Positions 1-11,669 of a stretch of 64,000 nucleotides of DNA are shown here, piece after piece; position 1 is the stretch's first letter; every line of letters starts with the position of its first letter. The position numbers were made by a program, and so were the translations under genes. The stretch comes from Amorphophallus konjac. Its lineage: Eukaryota; Streptophyta; Magnoliopsida; Alismatales; Araceae. The DNA lies in contig CM040120.1 in assembly GCA_022559845.1 (NCBI GenBank), forward strand, positions 311,834,740 to 311,898,739, written 5' to 3'. Below the pieces are notes generated by a model. It ran no database searches and was not told where the DNA came from. It worked only from the letters and a program-made list of their open reading frames with translations.

Positions 1-1140
1 GAACAAGAGCAAGAGTCTACACCGGGCACAGAGTATGATTTGTTGAAACATTTGGACAGAACGCCGGCCCGAATTTCCATTCTAGAATTGATTAAAAGAT
101 CAACCACACATCAGCTAGCCTTGAAACAGTATTTCCAAAAAGTGATGGTCAATGAAGACATTCCTGCTGAACAAGTCACCATAGTTCTGAATCCGGCCAG
201 CAATCAACCGGCTATCACTTTTTATGAACACGAATTGGCTCCGCAGCCGGCTAGAAAATATGCATTGTGTATCACTATTGACATCAATAAGACAGCTGTA
301 AAGCAATGCTTGGTTGACACCGGGGCATCCATTAATGTTCTGTCGCCAAGCACCTTGAAGATGTGCGGCATTCCAGAAAGTCAAATTCGGCCATCTACAA
401 TTACCGTCATAGCTTATGACAATACTAAGAAGCCGCCATTGGGAATGATCACTCTGAGAGTTGGTTTTGGTCCAGTTACTGTTACAGCGGACTTCCACAT
501 CTTAGACATGGATCCAACATTCAACAACATCCTGGGCCGTCCCTATATTCAAGAACTTGATGATGTCCCCTCCACAAATCATCAATGCATAAAGTTTCCA
601 CACAAAGGGCGCATTATCAAGGTCACTAGAGTGCCCATCCTGCAGACAGAAGACATACATTCAGCAACTTCAGTGCCTTCCATGTGGCCTTCCAATAGGC
701 CTTTACTTTCAGTCTTGGATGTTGCCGATCCGCGGTGAGATTTGCTAAGGCTCCTAGTCATTAAACCAGCTTCATCCCTAATGACACCCCTGCATCCCCA
801 AGGAAAGAAAAAGAAGAATATGATGAACACGCTTGGATGGAATATCTTATTAAAAATGGGGTATAAGACGGGTAAAGGCTTGGGGGTCAATCTCCAAGGC
901 CGTGTTAAACCAATCAGGCACAAAAAGATGATTCCCCGGGGTGGCCTAGGGTATAAAGTGCCGAACAAAAGCAAAGATGAAGATGGGCCATGGGCCGTCG
1001 TGACCTCCACTCTTAAGACAGATCGACAACCCCTTACATGGACCCTGCAAACACATTTTATAAAAGGGGGAATTCAGAATGATGATCAAACTACACTTGT
1101 TACTTCCATGCTGGACTGTCAAGATGTACATGCACGGTAG
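1..1140 (+). pseudogene. Tat polyprotein part 1: aspartic protease and G-patch
   Basis: An open frame entering from the left edge contains a retroviral-type aspartic protease: the catalytic DTGAS motif is at about 315-329, with a later ILGRPY flap-side motif near 526-543. After an in-frame TGA (736-738) the same frame encodes a G-patch domain at about 820-960, with the glycine pattern GYKTGKGLG and a following GR/GLGY segment. A second in-frame stop (TAG, 1138-1140) separates it from the RT part. All three segments share one reading frame, so this was one polyprotein broken by nonsense mutations, not by indels. G-patch domains usually bind RNA or RNA helicases; their presence beside protease is known in some plant gypsy and betaretrovirus polyproteins. 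Function here is lost. Confidence 0.85.
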
Positions 1141-3834
1141 TTTGCTCGCCACATAGCCCCACTGGCTACTTACAAAGCCTTGGAATCCTTGCGGCCAGAT
1201 AAGAGAAGAAAAATGGAGGACCCTGAATGTGACTGGTATAGATGGTTTGATATGAATGTCATTGCTATTGCTCTAAGCCGAATGTTTATGCCAACTGACC
1301 CGAAATGGCCGCCATTGATTCATGAGTTAATTGAAAAGCCAGCAGTGATCACAGACAAGAGGCAATTGTTAAGTGATTATACAGATACCGGAGAGCCTGA
1401 TGTCCCGTTCGAGGAGGGCTGCAATATAGACAGGCTGTGGGCCGGCCTCTTCCTTACCAAGTCCGTTCACCCAACGGCTGTTGTCCGTTTGATCAATCAA
1501 CAATTTTTCTCAGATATCCCTAGACCGCCCACGATCTTAATAACTTTTTTTCCAAATTCATCTCCAGTTTCTCCATTAATTCCTCCCTTGCTCCTCGAGC
1601 AATTTTCCAAACTCTCCATCACGCCCCCGTGCGGGCCATCATTGATCCAATCTTTTGCCAATCTTTCAATTTTAACTCCACCTCCTATTTCCCCCTCGCA
1701 TTGCCTCCTCTTGGAAAATGAAAATGAAAATAAAAATGAAAATAAAAATGAAAATGAAAAAAAAAACATCAAAATTCCAATTTTTCAATCCTCCATCTCC
1801 AGTGAGGAGACCTCCTATCTCCTTTCTGAGTGTGTCCCGACCCCGGGGCCGCTCTTTCAAGATTCATTGATAGATCTTTTCTACCCCTCTGGTGAGGGGT
1901 CTTCATCTATATCACCTTATGTAGCCGCTTTTCCCCCTCTTTTCTCTTCTTCGTCAAGTTTTAGTGATCAAGCTAGTTGTTCTTACTCTTCTGATATTAA
2001 GACTCATGGGGTGACTTCACATAAGAAATCCAAGGGTAAGCAAATTCCCCGTAGGTTTCACAAAGAATTAGCTCTCAGATGTCAGGCTTGTTTAACAATC
2101 CCCAAATTTGTGGAGAATCCATTTATCCTGCCAGAAATAGAATGTGAGGATACTTGTGCTTTTAATGAGGGTTTTGGTGTTTATGAGATAATGAACGATG
2201 AAGACCCTATTGAAGAGGGGGATGAAAGTTATGAAGAATTTGAGGACGAGGCTAATGCTTTTGCTAGTGGCATGAGGAGATTTGATGAACCATCAGCCTC
2301 AGTAGAAGAGCCTACCAAAGAAATAAATCTGGTTACGGAAGAAGACCCTAGGTTTGTCCTCATTTCAAAGAACTTGTCGCCCGATGAAGAAGAGGCGCTT
2401 ATTTTGGTTCTTCAAGAATATAAGGACACGTTCGCTTGGTGTTATGAAGTCATGCCTGGACTAGACCCTGCGCTCGTTGAACATCGACTTACTCTTAAGC
2501 CAGGGTTTATCCCGGTCAAACAACAGTTGAGACGTTTCCACCCTAATATGGCATTAAAGATGAAAGAAGAAGTCGATAAGCTTCATAAGGCTAGATTTGT
2601 TAGAGTTGTCCTCTATCCTAATTGGGTGGCTAACATCGTCCCAGTCATGAAGAAGGATGGAAAGGTTCGGATTTGTATACACTTTCGGGACCTCAACCGC
2701 GCGTGTCCTAAAGATGACTTCCCCCTCCCTCATATTGATGTTCTAATTGACAACACGGCAGGATATGAGACTCTCTCCTTTATGGATGGTTTTTCAAGTT
2801 ATAATCAGATTCGCCTAGCTGAGGAAGATCAAGAGAAAACATCGCTCACCACATCATGGGGGACCTATTGCTACATGGTCATGCCTTTTGGACTTAAGAA
2901 TGCTGGAGCCACCTATCAAAGGGCTATGATGGCAATTTTTCATGATATGATCCACATTTACATTGAGGTGTATGTTGACGATTTGGTAGTGAAATCAAGG
3001 ACAAGGATTGAGCATCCTAGGGTTCTAACCAAAGTCTTGCAAAGGGCACGGGAATATCAACTGAAGATGAACCCTCAGAAATGCGTATTTGGTGTTTCAT
3101 CAGGGAAGTTACTTGGATTCATCGTGAGTAAGAGGGGTATGGAGATTGATCCCAATAAGGCAAAGGCCATAAGAGAAATGCCTACTCCTAGGAATTTGAA
3201 AGAAGTTCGAGGTTTGATCGGGAGGTTGCAGTTTATTCGCCGCTTTGTCTCCCAACATTCACAAAGATGTAGGCCGTTCTACGAGCTTACTAAGCCGGGA
3301 GTCAAGTTTATTTGGGACGACAAGTGTCAGGCAGCTTTTGACGGATTGAAGGATTATCTCTCAAATCATCCTGTCCTGAGGCCGCCAGTTCCAGGCAAAT
3401 CGCTTCTTCTTTACATTTCCGTCCTGGATGACTCCGTAGGCACTGTCCTAGCCCAAGTTGACGAAGAAGGAAAAGAAAGGGCAGCCTACTACTTGTCAAA
3501 GCTTCTCAACCCATGTGAGCAAAGGTACTCAGCCATAGAGAAGACTTGTGCTGCTTTAGTCTGGGTAGTTTAGAAACTTAAGCATTATTTCTTAGCTCAC
3601 GAGATTCATCTCATCGCTCGTATGAATCCAATTAAGTTCCTTCTTGAAAAATCTGTTCTCACCGACCGATTGGCGCGATGGCAAAGCTTCCTTTCTCAAT
3701 TCGACATCATTTACATTCAGTAAAAAGCAATTAAAGGCTATGCCATAGCAGAACATCTTGCTCACCATCCCCTCCCTAGATTTGATCCCGTTCGCTCAGA
3801 GTTTCCAGATGAGGAACTAATGTTCGTCAATTAG
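1141..3834 (+). pseudogene. Tat polyprotein part 2: reverse transcriptase and RNase H
   Basis: Continues the protease/G-patch frame. About 1500-2340 is a serine/proline-rich, low-complexity linker with an asparagine/glutamate/lysine run at 1717-1770. RT follows from about 2480: a FMDGFSSYNQI block near 2780-2813 and the catalytic YVDD at 2971-2982, which is the gypsy signature. The connection and RNase H region run from about 3300. In-frame stops occur at 3571-3573 (TAG), 3721-3723 (TAA) and 3832-3834 (TAG); each is consistent with a single substitution, and the frame is never shifted. The RT core itself is uninterrupted from 1180 to 3570. It would copy the element RNA into cDNA; as it stands the polyprotein cannot be completed. 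Confidence 0.88.
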
Positions 3835-3843
3835 ACCGATTCA

Positions 3844-4290
3844 ATGTGGACGTTACATTTTGATGGAGCTTTGAATTCAAAAGGGAAAGGGATTGGTATT
3901 GTTCTTCTATCACCAGAGGGTATCACTATTCCACTCGCCTCTCAGCTCGCATTTCCAGTCACAAATAATATAGCTGAGTACGAGGCTCTCCTGGCCGGGT
4001 TGGAGGCCGCTCATCTATTCGGTGTTACTCATTTGCGGATTGTAGGTGATAGTCAGCTTATTCTTCGCCAAGTACTCACCAAGTCCCGCACGCTTAATCC
4101 TAAGCTCAAACCCTATCAGGAATTGACTTCCGCTTATACCAAGCTTTTCACCAAATTAATCTTCGTTCATGTTCCTCGTGATCATAATATCTTAGCTGAT
4201 CCTCTCGCTTCTCTTGCTTCTTCCTTGACTTTCCCTCCCGAAAAGGATTCCCATTCTATCATTATTCACAAGCGGCTCACTCCTGGCTAT
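3844..4290 (+). pseudogene. Second (archaeal/plant-like) RNase H of the Tat element
   Basis: A second RNase H-like domain lies between the RT-linked RNase H and integrase. It starts with an LHFDGALN block, has the NIAEYEAL helix motif with the catalytic glutamate, and a VGDSQLI block with the next aspartate, followed by the DHNILADPLA motif carrying the last one. This is the extra aRNH typical of the Tat lineage, distinct from the degenerate RNase H just upstream. It is in the same frame as the RT segment. A one-base change near 4287 shifts the frame just before the integrase part, so the apparent TAA at 4291-4293 is a consequence of that shift. Confidence 0.85.
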
Positions 4291-5677
4291 TAAGGATCCA
4301 GCTTTCCTTAGAGTTAAGGAGGAGGTGCTTATGAAGGTGAAGCAAGAAGGAATCATTGAAAATAAGGAAGTCATGCTATTGGACTTGGATGACGAATTGG
4401 ACGATGAAGAAAAGCCATGGTATTACGAGATTGCTAAATATTGCCAAGATCAATCATATCCTGGAGAAGCCACGGCTGAAGAAAAGAAAGCCATTCGAAG
4501 AGCTGCTCAGCGGTACACTTTGGTTGGAGGTGTGCTCTACAGAAGAGGTCTTACCGGAGTTTTGCTAAGATGCCTTGATGATGATGAATCTTGGAAGGTC
4601 GTGGAAGAGGCACACTCAGGAGTGTGTGGCGGTCATGTCAATAGCCAGATGCTTGCTAAGAAGATCCTTAGGCTAGGTTTCTATTGGCCTACTCTAGAAG
4701 AGGATTGTTCTATCTATGTTCAAAGGTGTGTTAAGTGCCAACTACACGCCAACAAAATTCATTCTCCTGCTTCTTCACTCCATCCTATATCTTCCCCATG
4801 GCCTTTCTCCATGTGGGCTTTCGATATCATTGGACCTCTTGGTGATCCGACCCTCCTCACAAAACCAAAGTCATTCATACTTACGGCGACGGAGTACTTC
4901 ACCAAGTGGGTGGAAGCGGAAGCTTATGCAGAGATAAAAGCGTCAACCGTCTGCAAATTTATAATGAAGAACATCATCGCAAGGTTCGGCATCCCGAGTA
5001 CCATTGTCACCGACAATGGACCGCAATTCATCTCTCAAGAGCTTCAGGACCTCTGCAATAGGTATAACATTGCATTGCACCATTCATCTCCTTATTATCC
5101 GCAGGGCAATGGTCAAGCAGAGGCAACTAATAAAACTTTGATTAAAATTATCAAGAAAACGTGTGAGGCTACTAAATTTGCGGATTGGCTAGAAAAATTG
5201 GTTGAAGCTCTTTGAGCTTATCGCACTTCTATTCGTACCCCTACTGGGCAAACTCCTTTCGCCCTAACCTATGGAATGGAGGCGGTAGTTCCTTACGAGA
5301 TTCTTATTCCTTCCTTACGAGTTCAATTGGAGAAGGAGCTCCCTATTGATGAACGTCGCGAATCTCTCCTTGCTCAGTTGGAACTACTAGACGAGAAGCG
5401 TTTGGCCGCCACCGAGCATGCGCGCATTTATCAAAACAGGCTTTCACGTTTTTATCAAAAGAAAGTAATTGAGAGAAAATTTAAAATTGGTGAGATGGTA
5501 ATTAAAAGAATTTTCGTAAAACCTGGTGGACCACGTTCAAAACTCTAACATAACTGGGAAGGTCCCTTTGTTATAAAAGATGTGTATCCTGGCAACGCTT
5601 ACAAATTAATTAATGCTGAAGGTGAAGAGTTAACTCATCCTTGGAATGGTCTCTATTTGAAGAAATACTACCCCTAA
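4288..5677 (+). pseudogene. Tat polyprotein part 3: integrase
   Basis: The integrase frame is offset by one base from the upstream RNase H. It shows the zinc-binding HHCC region (about 4610-4750, ending CVKCQLHA), then the catalytic core: AFDIIG near 4815, TDNGPQF near 5008-5028 and the glutamate in GNGQAEATNK near 5105-5135. In-frame stops are TGA at 5213-5215, in the conserved tryptophan region after the core, and TAA at 5546-5548. The C-terminal tail ends at TAA 5675-5677 with a WNGLYLKKYYP ending. There is no chromodomain, which agrees with Tat rather than a chromovirus. Inactive. Confidence 0.87.
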
Positions 5678-6560
5678 GTCATCACAAACAAAAAGAAGAA
5701 AAGCAAAAACAAAACAAAAAAAATTGATTGAAATTCGCAGGCATGGTACATGGGCTACAAGCATGAGTAATCATCCTTAATTCATTCTTCAGTCTCGATG
5801 GTTTACCTTTTGGGTCAACTCCACACACACCACACGCTTTACTCTAAAACTCAAGCAGCCCAGAATTCGAGGAAGGTCCGACCCAAACTAAGAATGTAAA
5901 AACCTTACCTATTCTCTTCTTTTCGACTCACGAGAGGGAGTACGAGTAAAGGGTTACTAACCAAACCTGCCCGCCGCCCTAGTAGGTGGAAGTCAGGGCC
6001 CAAAAGGGAAGAAAATGCTTAAAGCCCAAGTACAATTAGGTCTTTATCTATTTCAAAAGGAAAGAAAGAAAAAGAAAGAAAAATATGATAACAGAAAGCA
6101 TGTCAAGAGGGTAAAGTCCCCACAGGGAAAACCCTTGTCGTATGAATGCATGAATAAGGGCAAAAAGAGCAACACAATTTCCCTAAGCCAAAGAACGAAT
6201 CCCAACAGGCATTAGGGCAGGGGAGTAGCGTTCCCCATTCTCGAAAACTTTTCGTGAGCTTCCTCAAATTATTCTTCTATTCTCCCTCCATGGTGGGTTG
6301 TAAACTCAAAGAATGGCAAAGATCACCCAAGAAGAAGGGGCTGCAAGAGAAATAAGTAAAAGCATAAGTCATTTATCACGTTGACCCCTTTGTTAAGTTT
6401 TTCGAGAAAGATTAATGAATTTAAGATCATGATGGCGTAAGGTTTAAAGGCCCCGTGCTATGCCTACTTTCAAATATATATATATATAAATCCATCAAAA
6501 AGAAAAAGAAAAAAATCAAAAAAAATAATAAATAATAAATAAAGAAAAAAAATAAAAAAA

Positions 6561-6783
6561 TTCACGCCTTTAATTAAGCCGTCATTTTCAAAACAAAAAA
6601 ATGGAAAAAATGAAAAAGATAAATTCATGCCTTCTATACAGGCGTCTCTTTCAAAATTAACGACTTTCATGAAGTCGTCATTTTTAAATCAAACAACAAC
6701 AAAAAATGTGTTTTTCAAAATAAACGCCTATCGTGGTGGCGTCAATTTCACAATAAGCGCCTGTTTGCGAGGGCGTCATTTTT
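6561..6783. repeat. TGACG palindrome cluster A (5 copies)
   Basis: Five short imperfect inverted repeats at about 6561-6588, 6624-6650, 6657-6685, 6722-6748 and 6752-6783. Each has a left arm like TTAACGACTT or AAGCGCC and a right arm that pairs with it, followed by CATTTTT or a close variant. Stem bases differ between copies but stay complementary, for example ACGACTT with AAGTCGT. Confidence 0.8.
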
Positions 6784-7170
6784 AAAATTGAACAAAATGA
6801 AAAAGCAAAAAATATATACAAAATAAAAAAAATGGAACATTGTTATACATATGCCTGGTTACATTTTTCGTGTGTGAGCATCTTTTATTTTTAGTTAGCA
6901 TTTGATTGCTTGCATGTTGCATCTTCCTATATTTTATTTATCATTTACCTTCATCGATTAAAGGCTTGGCCCCTTGACCCGTTATCAAGGTCAAAGTAAA
7001 GACATCCCCTTGCTTATTGAGCAAGGGGCCAAGCCGAACAGATGGATTAACCTGTTTGTTTAAGTGTGAACTAAAGCTACAAGCGCAGGGCAAAAGTAAA
7101 AGGCAGAAAGTGGAAGAAAAACACAAGTACACAACTACACAAGTGCTCAAGTAACAAAAATTTCAATCTC

Positions 7171-7190
7171 ATATATATATATATATATAT
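7171..7190. repeat. AT dinucleotide microsatellite
   Basis: Ten AT units in a row, in the spacer between Tat pol and the antisense PMD gene. Confidence 0.95.
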
Positions 7191-7240
7191 CATGAATATC
7201 TGAGTACAGGTGTGAGGGTGGAGGAGTACAAGTAAGTCTC

Positions 7241-10200
7241 TCAGCTCTCGCCTCCACCCTCCTCTCTCCTACTCTCTGCCTCACTCTCGTCCTCCCGACG
7301 AGGCGCTGGTGGACGGGGCATGGACCCCCGTGAAGTAGCGGGAGCTCGAGCCGGCCCCTCTGCCTCGCTCCTCTACCGGAGAGAGGAACCTGCTACGAAG
7401 GTGGAGCTGGTGAAGCCATACCCCGCAGCCCGCGCTCGCTCTCTGCCTCGCTGAAGGCGCTCCTCGGACGCTCGTAGCCGCTCCTAGGTAACGACTAGCT
7501 AGGTCCTCAAGTCCGCAAGCTCCCGCTCGCATGCTACCCCCTGCTTACGATCCCGGGCACGGTCCGCCTGGTGCTGCTCACGGTCACGGGCATGGTCCGC
7601 CTGGTGCTCCTCGCGCTCCCGAGCACGCTCTCTCCGCTCCATCTCGAGGGCGACTCGCAGCTCCGCCACGTCCTGAGGTAGCTCGTCTCGCCGCCTCAAG
7701 GCCCTCTCGAGCTCCACGATCCGCTGCTCGTAGATCGCCAACTCTGTACCGGCCAAGGCAGCCCGAGTAAGTGCTGCTTGTAACTCTGAGGACTGCCAAC
7801 AGGTAAACAAATCATCAGTTCCATATATTTAATTCAATAATTCATGAAATAAGCAATAAACAACTGAAAATAAATAACACACCCGAGTGGCCATCGCCAA
7901 CTGACCCTCCTCAATGCAGGTAAGAGCGGCCCAGAGCTCCTCAGTCTGTAAACACAATTTTTCATGAGCATATCATATAAACAATTGAATGAATTTTGAG
8001 TTTGAAGTTTAAAGCATACCCGTGTGACAAGGTCGCGCTCTACCACCTCAGCCCGTGCCACCGCTCCAACTAACTGCTCCGCTAGTACTGTCGTCTCTGC
8101 ATTAGGTCCTCTCGAGCTGGAGGCCTCTCCCGTCGATCTCATTGCTGCTCCCTGCTGGGCACGCTGCATTCATGGAGATTGTTAGTGGCTAATCATCAAT
8201 AATTCAGTAATTCATATGCATATAGATAAATTAAACACTCACCAGGGTCTCAAGGTCTGCCCGTGTGGTAGCCAGCTGGGCCTCTAGGCTGTGAAGGTGG
8301 GTCTGCATGTCCATAGCCACTATGTCCCGTGCATCCTGCATACACCACATATTAGTCGCATAATAGGTATACATAAGCATTTGCATTTAATTTAAAAGAT
8401 AAGTGCATTCATACATACCCCTAAGACCCTCATCTGGGGTCGGCCGGCGTAAACCTCCCAGTAGCGTCGGAGGTACTCGGAGCTATTTGCTGCCTGGGAA
8501 GTGACTCGGGTCCCGCCACGCTGCTAGTCGGCGTACTGGTCTGAGAACCGGACTCTCCAGTCGATCACCTTCATGCGAACGCGCGTCTTCTTGCCTATCC
8601 CACGTGGCTCTCCAACCTCGACCCACTCCTGGTGTAGGCCGAGGGTCCTCATCACCAGCCTAAGCCGTAGCGGCTCAATCTCGCTCAGGCAGTGAACCCA
8701 AAGCTCATATCCAAAGCGAGGTCGGCCCGCTACGACCCAGTGCTGGCCCTCATCGGTCATCCCCTCATAAGGTCTCCACCTCACCTGCATTGACAAGCAC
8801 GCGTATCATCATATCATCATCATATCAACATATTTCACATAAAAACAAATAAAAATTGAATACCAGTGAGGCGGGGAAGTCGCGGAACTCCCGTCGTAAC
8901 ACTCGCAGCTCGTAGGCGAGTGGGGCTCCAGTCACCACTGGTAGCCAGCGCCGTGCCAGAGGGAAGGATCCCTCACCTCCGGGCCGTGGGTCAGCACGCC
9001 CCATCGGCATGTACAAGTGGCTCCATATCTACATCCATGCATTGCATTAATAAGACATTCATATGCATAAAAAAAAAGAGAAAGAGAGAAAGAGAAAATA
9101 AAAATGCATACCTGAAGAAAGGGTGAAAAGCCACTGACAGTCGTCTCTCGACCTGTCCCCATGGACAAGTCGGCTATCAAGTGCGCCAGCAGCGCTGCTC
9201 CCCAAGCATATCTGCCGACGCCCTCCAAGTCCTCAAGTATCCCTAGGAATCGGCAGTTGATGATGTCACCCTTCGTGCTGAGCAGCAACCTCCTCAAGTC
9301 TCGATCGGCTCTCTCCCTCTCAGCCGGGTCCTGGCAATAGGCAGCCCTAGCCCCGTCAATCAATCTCTACGATAGCTGCTCCAGAGACTCCTTAGACCTC
9401 TGCCTAGAATCACTTAATCCCATAGCTATGGTAAGGTCGGTGTGGAAGATAGTCCTACACTCACTAGGCGTCTCGTAGACTGTCTCTAGCCCTAGTAGCC
9501 TCTGAGTCAGCTCACTATAATCGGGTAGGGTGATACCACTCACCGCCTCTCCGTCTACCCTCAACCCAGTAATCCCAGTAACATCCTCTAGGCTAGGAAC
9601 CATATGACCCCACGGCATCAGAAATGCCCTGCTAGACCTATCCCATCTCTCTCTGAGCACCTGGATCAAGGGTAGGTCTGGTCTAACTGGCTCTATGCTA
9701 AGGAAGGCCCCAAACCCCATAACATCTACCCTAGCTCTCTGGAACTCGGGGAGTCCGTAGTAAGCTGCTCAGACCTGGACCCAAGAGATCCGTGTCCTCA
9801 TCAACCCCTGCATGCAACAAATAAAAAGCCTCACTTAAAATTTCATGTGGATATTCGTCAAGTTTATTTGTTAATCAATTAATTGACGCCCCTAAAGGAG
9901 GCGTTATTTCACAATGTGTTTCTGGTAATTTCGTGTGCAATTTGAATTGACGACCTACCCTGGGTCGTTGTTTATTTAAATGACGCCCCTGTGGGGGACG
10001 TTGTTTTGAAGGTAATTTTATAAAAATTTTGAGAAATTTTGAAAAGACGCCCAGCCCTGGGTCGTCAGTTGTCTAAGTAATGCCCCTATTGGGGACGTTG
10101 TTTTAAAAGCAATTTTCTATCCTAAAATTTCATTTCTGGAAAATGTTAAATTGACGACCTCCCCATTGGTCGTTACCTAATGAATTGACGCCCCGGTAGG

Positions 10201-10944
10201 GGGCACTATTTTTCTGGGGTTTTAAAGCTATTAGCATGCGAAATAAAAATAAAGCAGATACATACACACTAAAAATAAATGAAATGGCATGTGAATTAAC
10301 AGCATAATGATAAAACATGATGATTTACAACTGATGACATGCTGCAGGGCGTGATTTCACATTAATCAATTTCAGAAATTTAAATTGACGACCCAAGCTT
10401 GGGCGTCGTTTTAATTGACGACACCTCTGGGGGTGTCATTTGTCTGGTTTTCCCTCAACCCAGGCCGATAGCTATGAAAATTGGTGGAAATTGGAAATAA
10501 AAATAAAAATAAAATCGGATTGAGGGTTTGGGGGCCTACCTTGCATCGTCCGGGCACCATTAGCCCTCCACAGAGGGGTTGCCGGGGTTGTCGTGGCCGC
10601 CGTGGTTGCCCGGGTCGAGAGACGATCGCCGCCACCCTCGGTGGTTCTTCATCTCCATCTTCTTCTTCTCCTTCTTCATCTCCCTCATTTTCGTTGTTCT
10701 CTCCGCCTTCTTCTTCCTCATCATTGTCCTCTTCGTCTTCGTTATCATCGTCACCATCCTCTTCATCTTCGTCTTCTCCATCGTCTCCATCTTCACCTTG
10801 TTCTTCCTCTTCTTCACCATGCTCCGCCGCCGGAGCCTCCTCGGCTGCCATCGGAGGAACCTCCTCCACGGCATGTTCTTCGACGCCTAGGTCCACGACG
10901 TCGGGGGCAACAACCCGTTGCCGCTTGTGACCACCGCTAGCCAT
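7241..10944 (-). pseudogene. Antisense PMD-coiled-coil gene carried by the Tat element, nonsense-inactivated
   Basis: Eight exons on the - strand, inferred from GT-AG borders and homology to the gene at 35583-33086: 10944-10540, 9807-9112, 9028-8864, 8784-8419, 8335-8243, 8163-8020, 7945-7883 and 7792-7241. Every intron is phase 0. Exon 1 encodes a basic start and then a long run of Asp/Glu. Exon 2 encodes the plant mobile domain (aminotransferase-like PMD), with a PWGHMVPSLEDV block. Exons 6-8 encode a charged coiled coil. Six in-frame stops occur, with no frameshift: TGA 9771-9769, TAG 9369-9367, TAG 8526-8524, TAG 7501-7499, TAG 7486-7484 and TAG 7375-7373. The full frame would be about 827 codons. 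PMD proteins act in plant gene silencing and development (MAIN/MAIL family) and are often mobilised by transposons; this copy looks dead. Confidence 0.82.
9881..10441. repeat. TGACG palindrome cluster B (9 copies), inside intron 1 of the antisense PMD gene
   Basis: Copies at about 9881-9909, 9945-9973, 9979-10006, 10043-10070, 10075-10104, 10148-10176, 10183-10213, 10382-10412 and 10413-10441. The left arm is usually AATTGACGACC or TGACGCCC; the right arm is GGGTCGTTGTTT, GGGGACGTTGTTT or similar. All fall within the 732-bp first intron of the - strand gene. Confidence 0.85.
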
Positions 10945-11090
10945 GGGTTTGAGAAAGGAGAGAGTAGAGAGAGTAGAGTGAGAATGGGAGAGACGGAGAT
11001 GGGGGGCTCGGTTAGGGTTTGCAGAAGAAAGGGAAAGAGAAGACGAAAGAAGGAGAAGAAGGAGGAAAAAAGGGTCTTAACGGTCGAAAT
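10945..11090 (-). promoter_or_regulatory. Probable 5' leader of the antisense PMD gene
   Basis: The 146 bp upstream of the gene's ATG are strongly pyrimidine-rich on the - strand, like a plant 5' leader. I saw no clear TATA box between the ATG and the palindromes that begin at 11091, so the start of transcription is undefined. Confidence 0.4.
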
Positions 11091-11537
11091 AAATTGACGC
11101 TGTGAGGGAAGTCATTTTTATATCAATTGACGGTTTGGGCTGTGGCGTGGTTTTTCTATGTAACGACTTAAGGCTAGGCGTCATTTTTCTTTGCGTGGGA
11201 AATTGCAACCGTCGTCAGACGCATTATTGGGATAGCGACTGATTTAATCGATCGTCATAATTACTATTTGAATTTGACGCCCATGAAAACCGGCGTCCGT
11301 TTTTTAATACGCGACATGATGGAAGGCATCTTTTTCATATAATTGAGGGTTTTATTGCGAAAACATTTTAAGGATTTTGAAGGGTGCAACGCCTTGCCTT
11401 GAGGCGCGAATTAATAAACGACTATTCTGGAAACGTCAATTATGATTTTGAATTAATTTAAGGAATTGATTTAATGGAATTGACGACATTATCTCAGGCG
11501 TTGTTTTCAATTGACGCCATGCAAGAAGGCGCTGTTT
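11091..11537. repeat. TGACG palindrome cluster C (about 8 copies)
   Basis: Copies at about 11091-11119, 11124-11156, 11160-11188, 11272-11303, 11306-11334, 11416-11441, 11478-11507 and 11508-11537. They fill the intergenic space between the 3' end of the DUF7745-like gene and the 5' leader of the PMD gene, both on the - strand. Some are more decayed than those of cluster B. Confidence 0.75.
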
Positions 11538-11637
11538 ATAACAGAGAACCCGAAGCCCTCTTTTCATCAGACAGAATTGCATGAATTGGGAGATATGATC
11601 ATTAATTCATTGTTTTGGCTCAAGTAAAAGAAGAATC

Positions 11638-11643
11638 TTTATT
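11638..11643 (-). terminator. AATAAA polyadenylation signal of the DUF7745-like antisense gene
   Basis: On the - strand AATAAA lies about 27 nt after the stop codon at 11670, in an AT-rich context. The position fits a plant near-upstream element for this gene. Confidence 0.5.
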
Positions 11644-11669
11644 TCATTGAAGAAAAATCATGATTACAT

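Larger units (their letters stand above)
5678..7240 (+). other. Non-coding spacer 3' of Tat pol
   Basis: No convincing coding. The stretch is A-rich from about 6470 to 6840 and holds the first cluster of TGACG-type palindromes (6561-6783) plus an AT dinucleotide run at 7171-7190. The short open frames here are chance products of composition. On the - strand it lies downstream of the antisense PMD gene; I saw no obvious AATAAA close to that gene's stop. Confidence 0.7.

Noticed and set aside
6561..6783. Rho-independent terminators (hairpin plus T run)
   Set aside because: This is eukaryotic DNA. The T runs reflect the flanking AATT/ATTTT of the palindromes, and similar A/T bases occur on both sides.
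10481..10940. Plus-strand Ser-rich or Leu/His-rich open frames opposite the acidic exon
   Set aside because: They are complements of the GAA/GAG/GAT/GAC repeats of the - strand exon; the acidic frame has the splice donor and homologous context.
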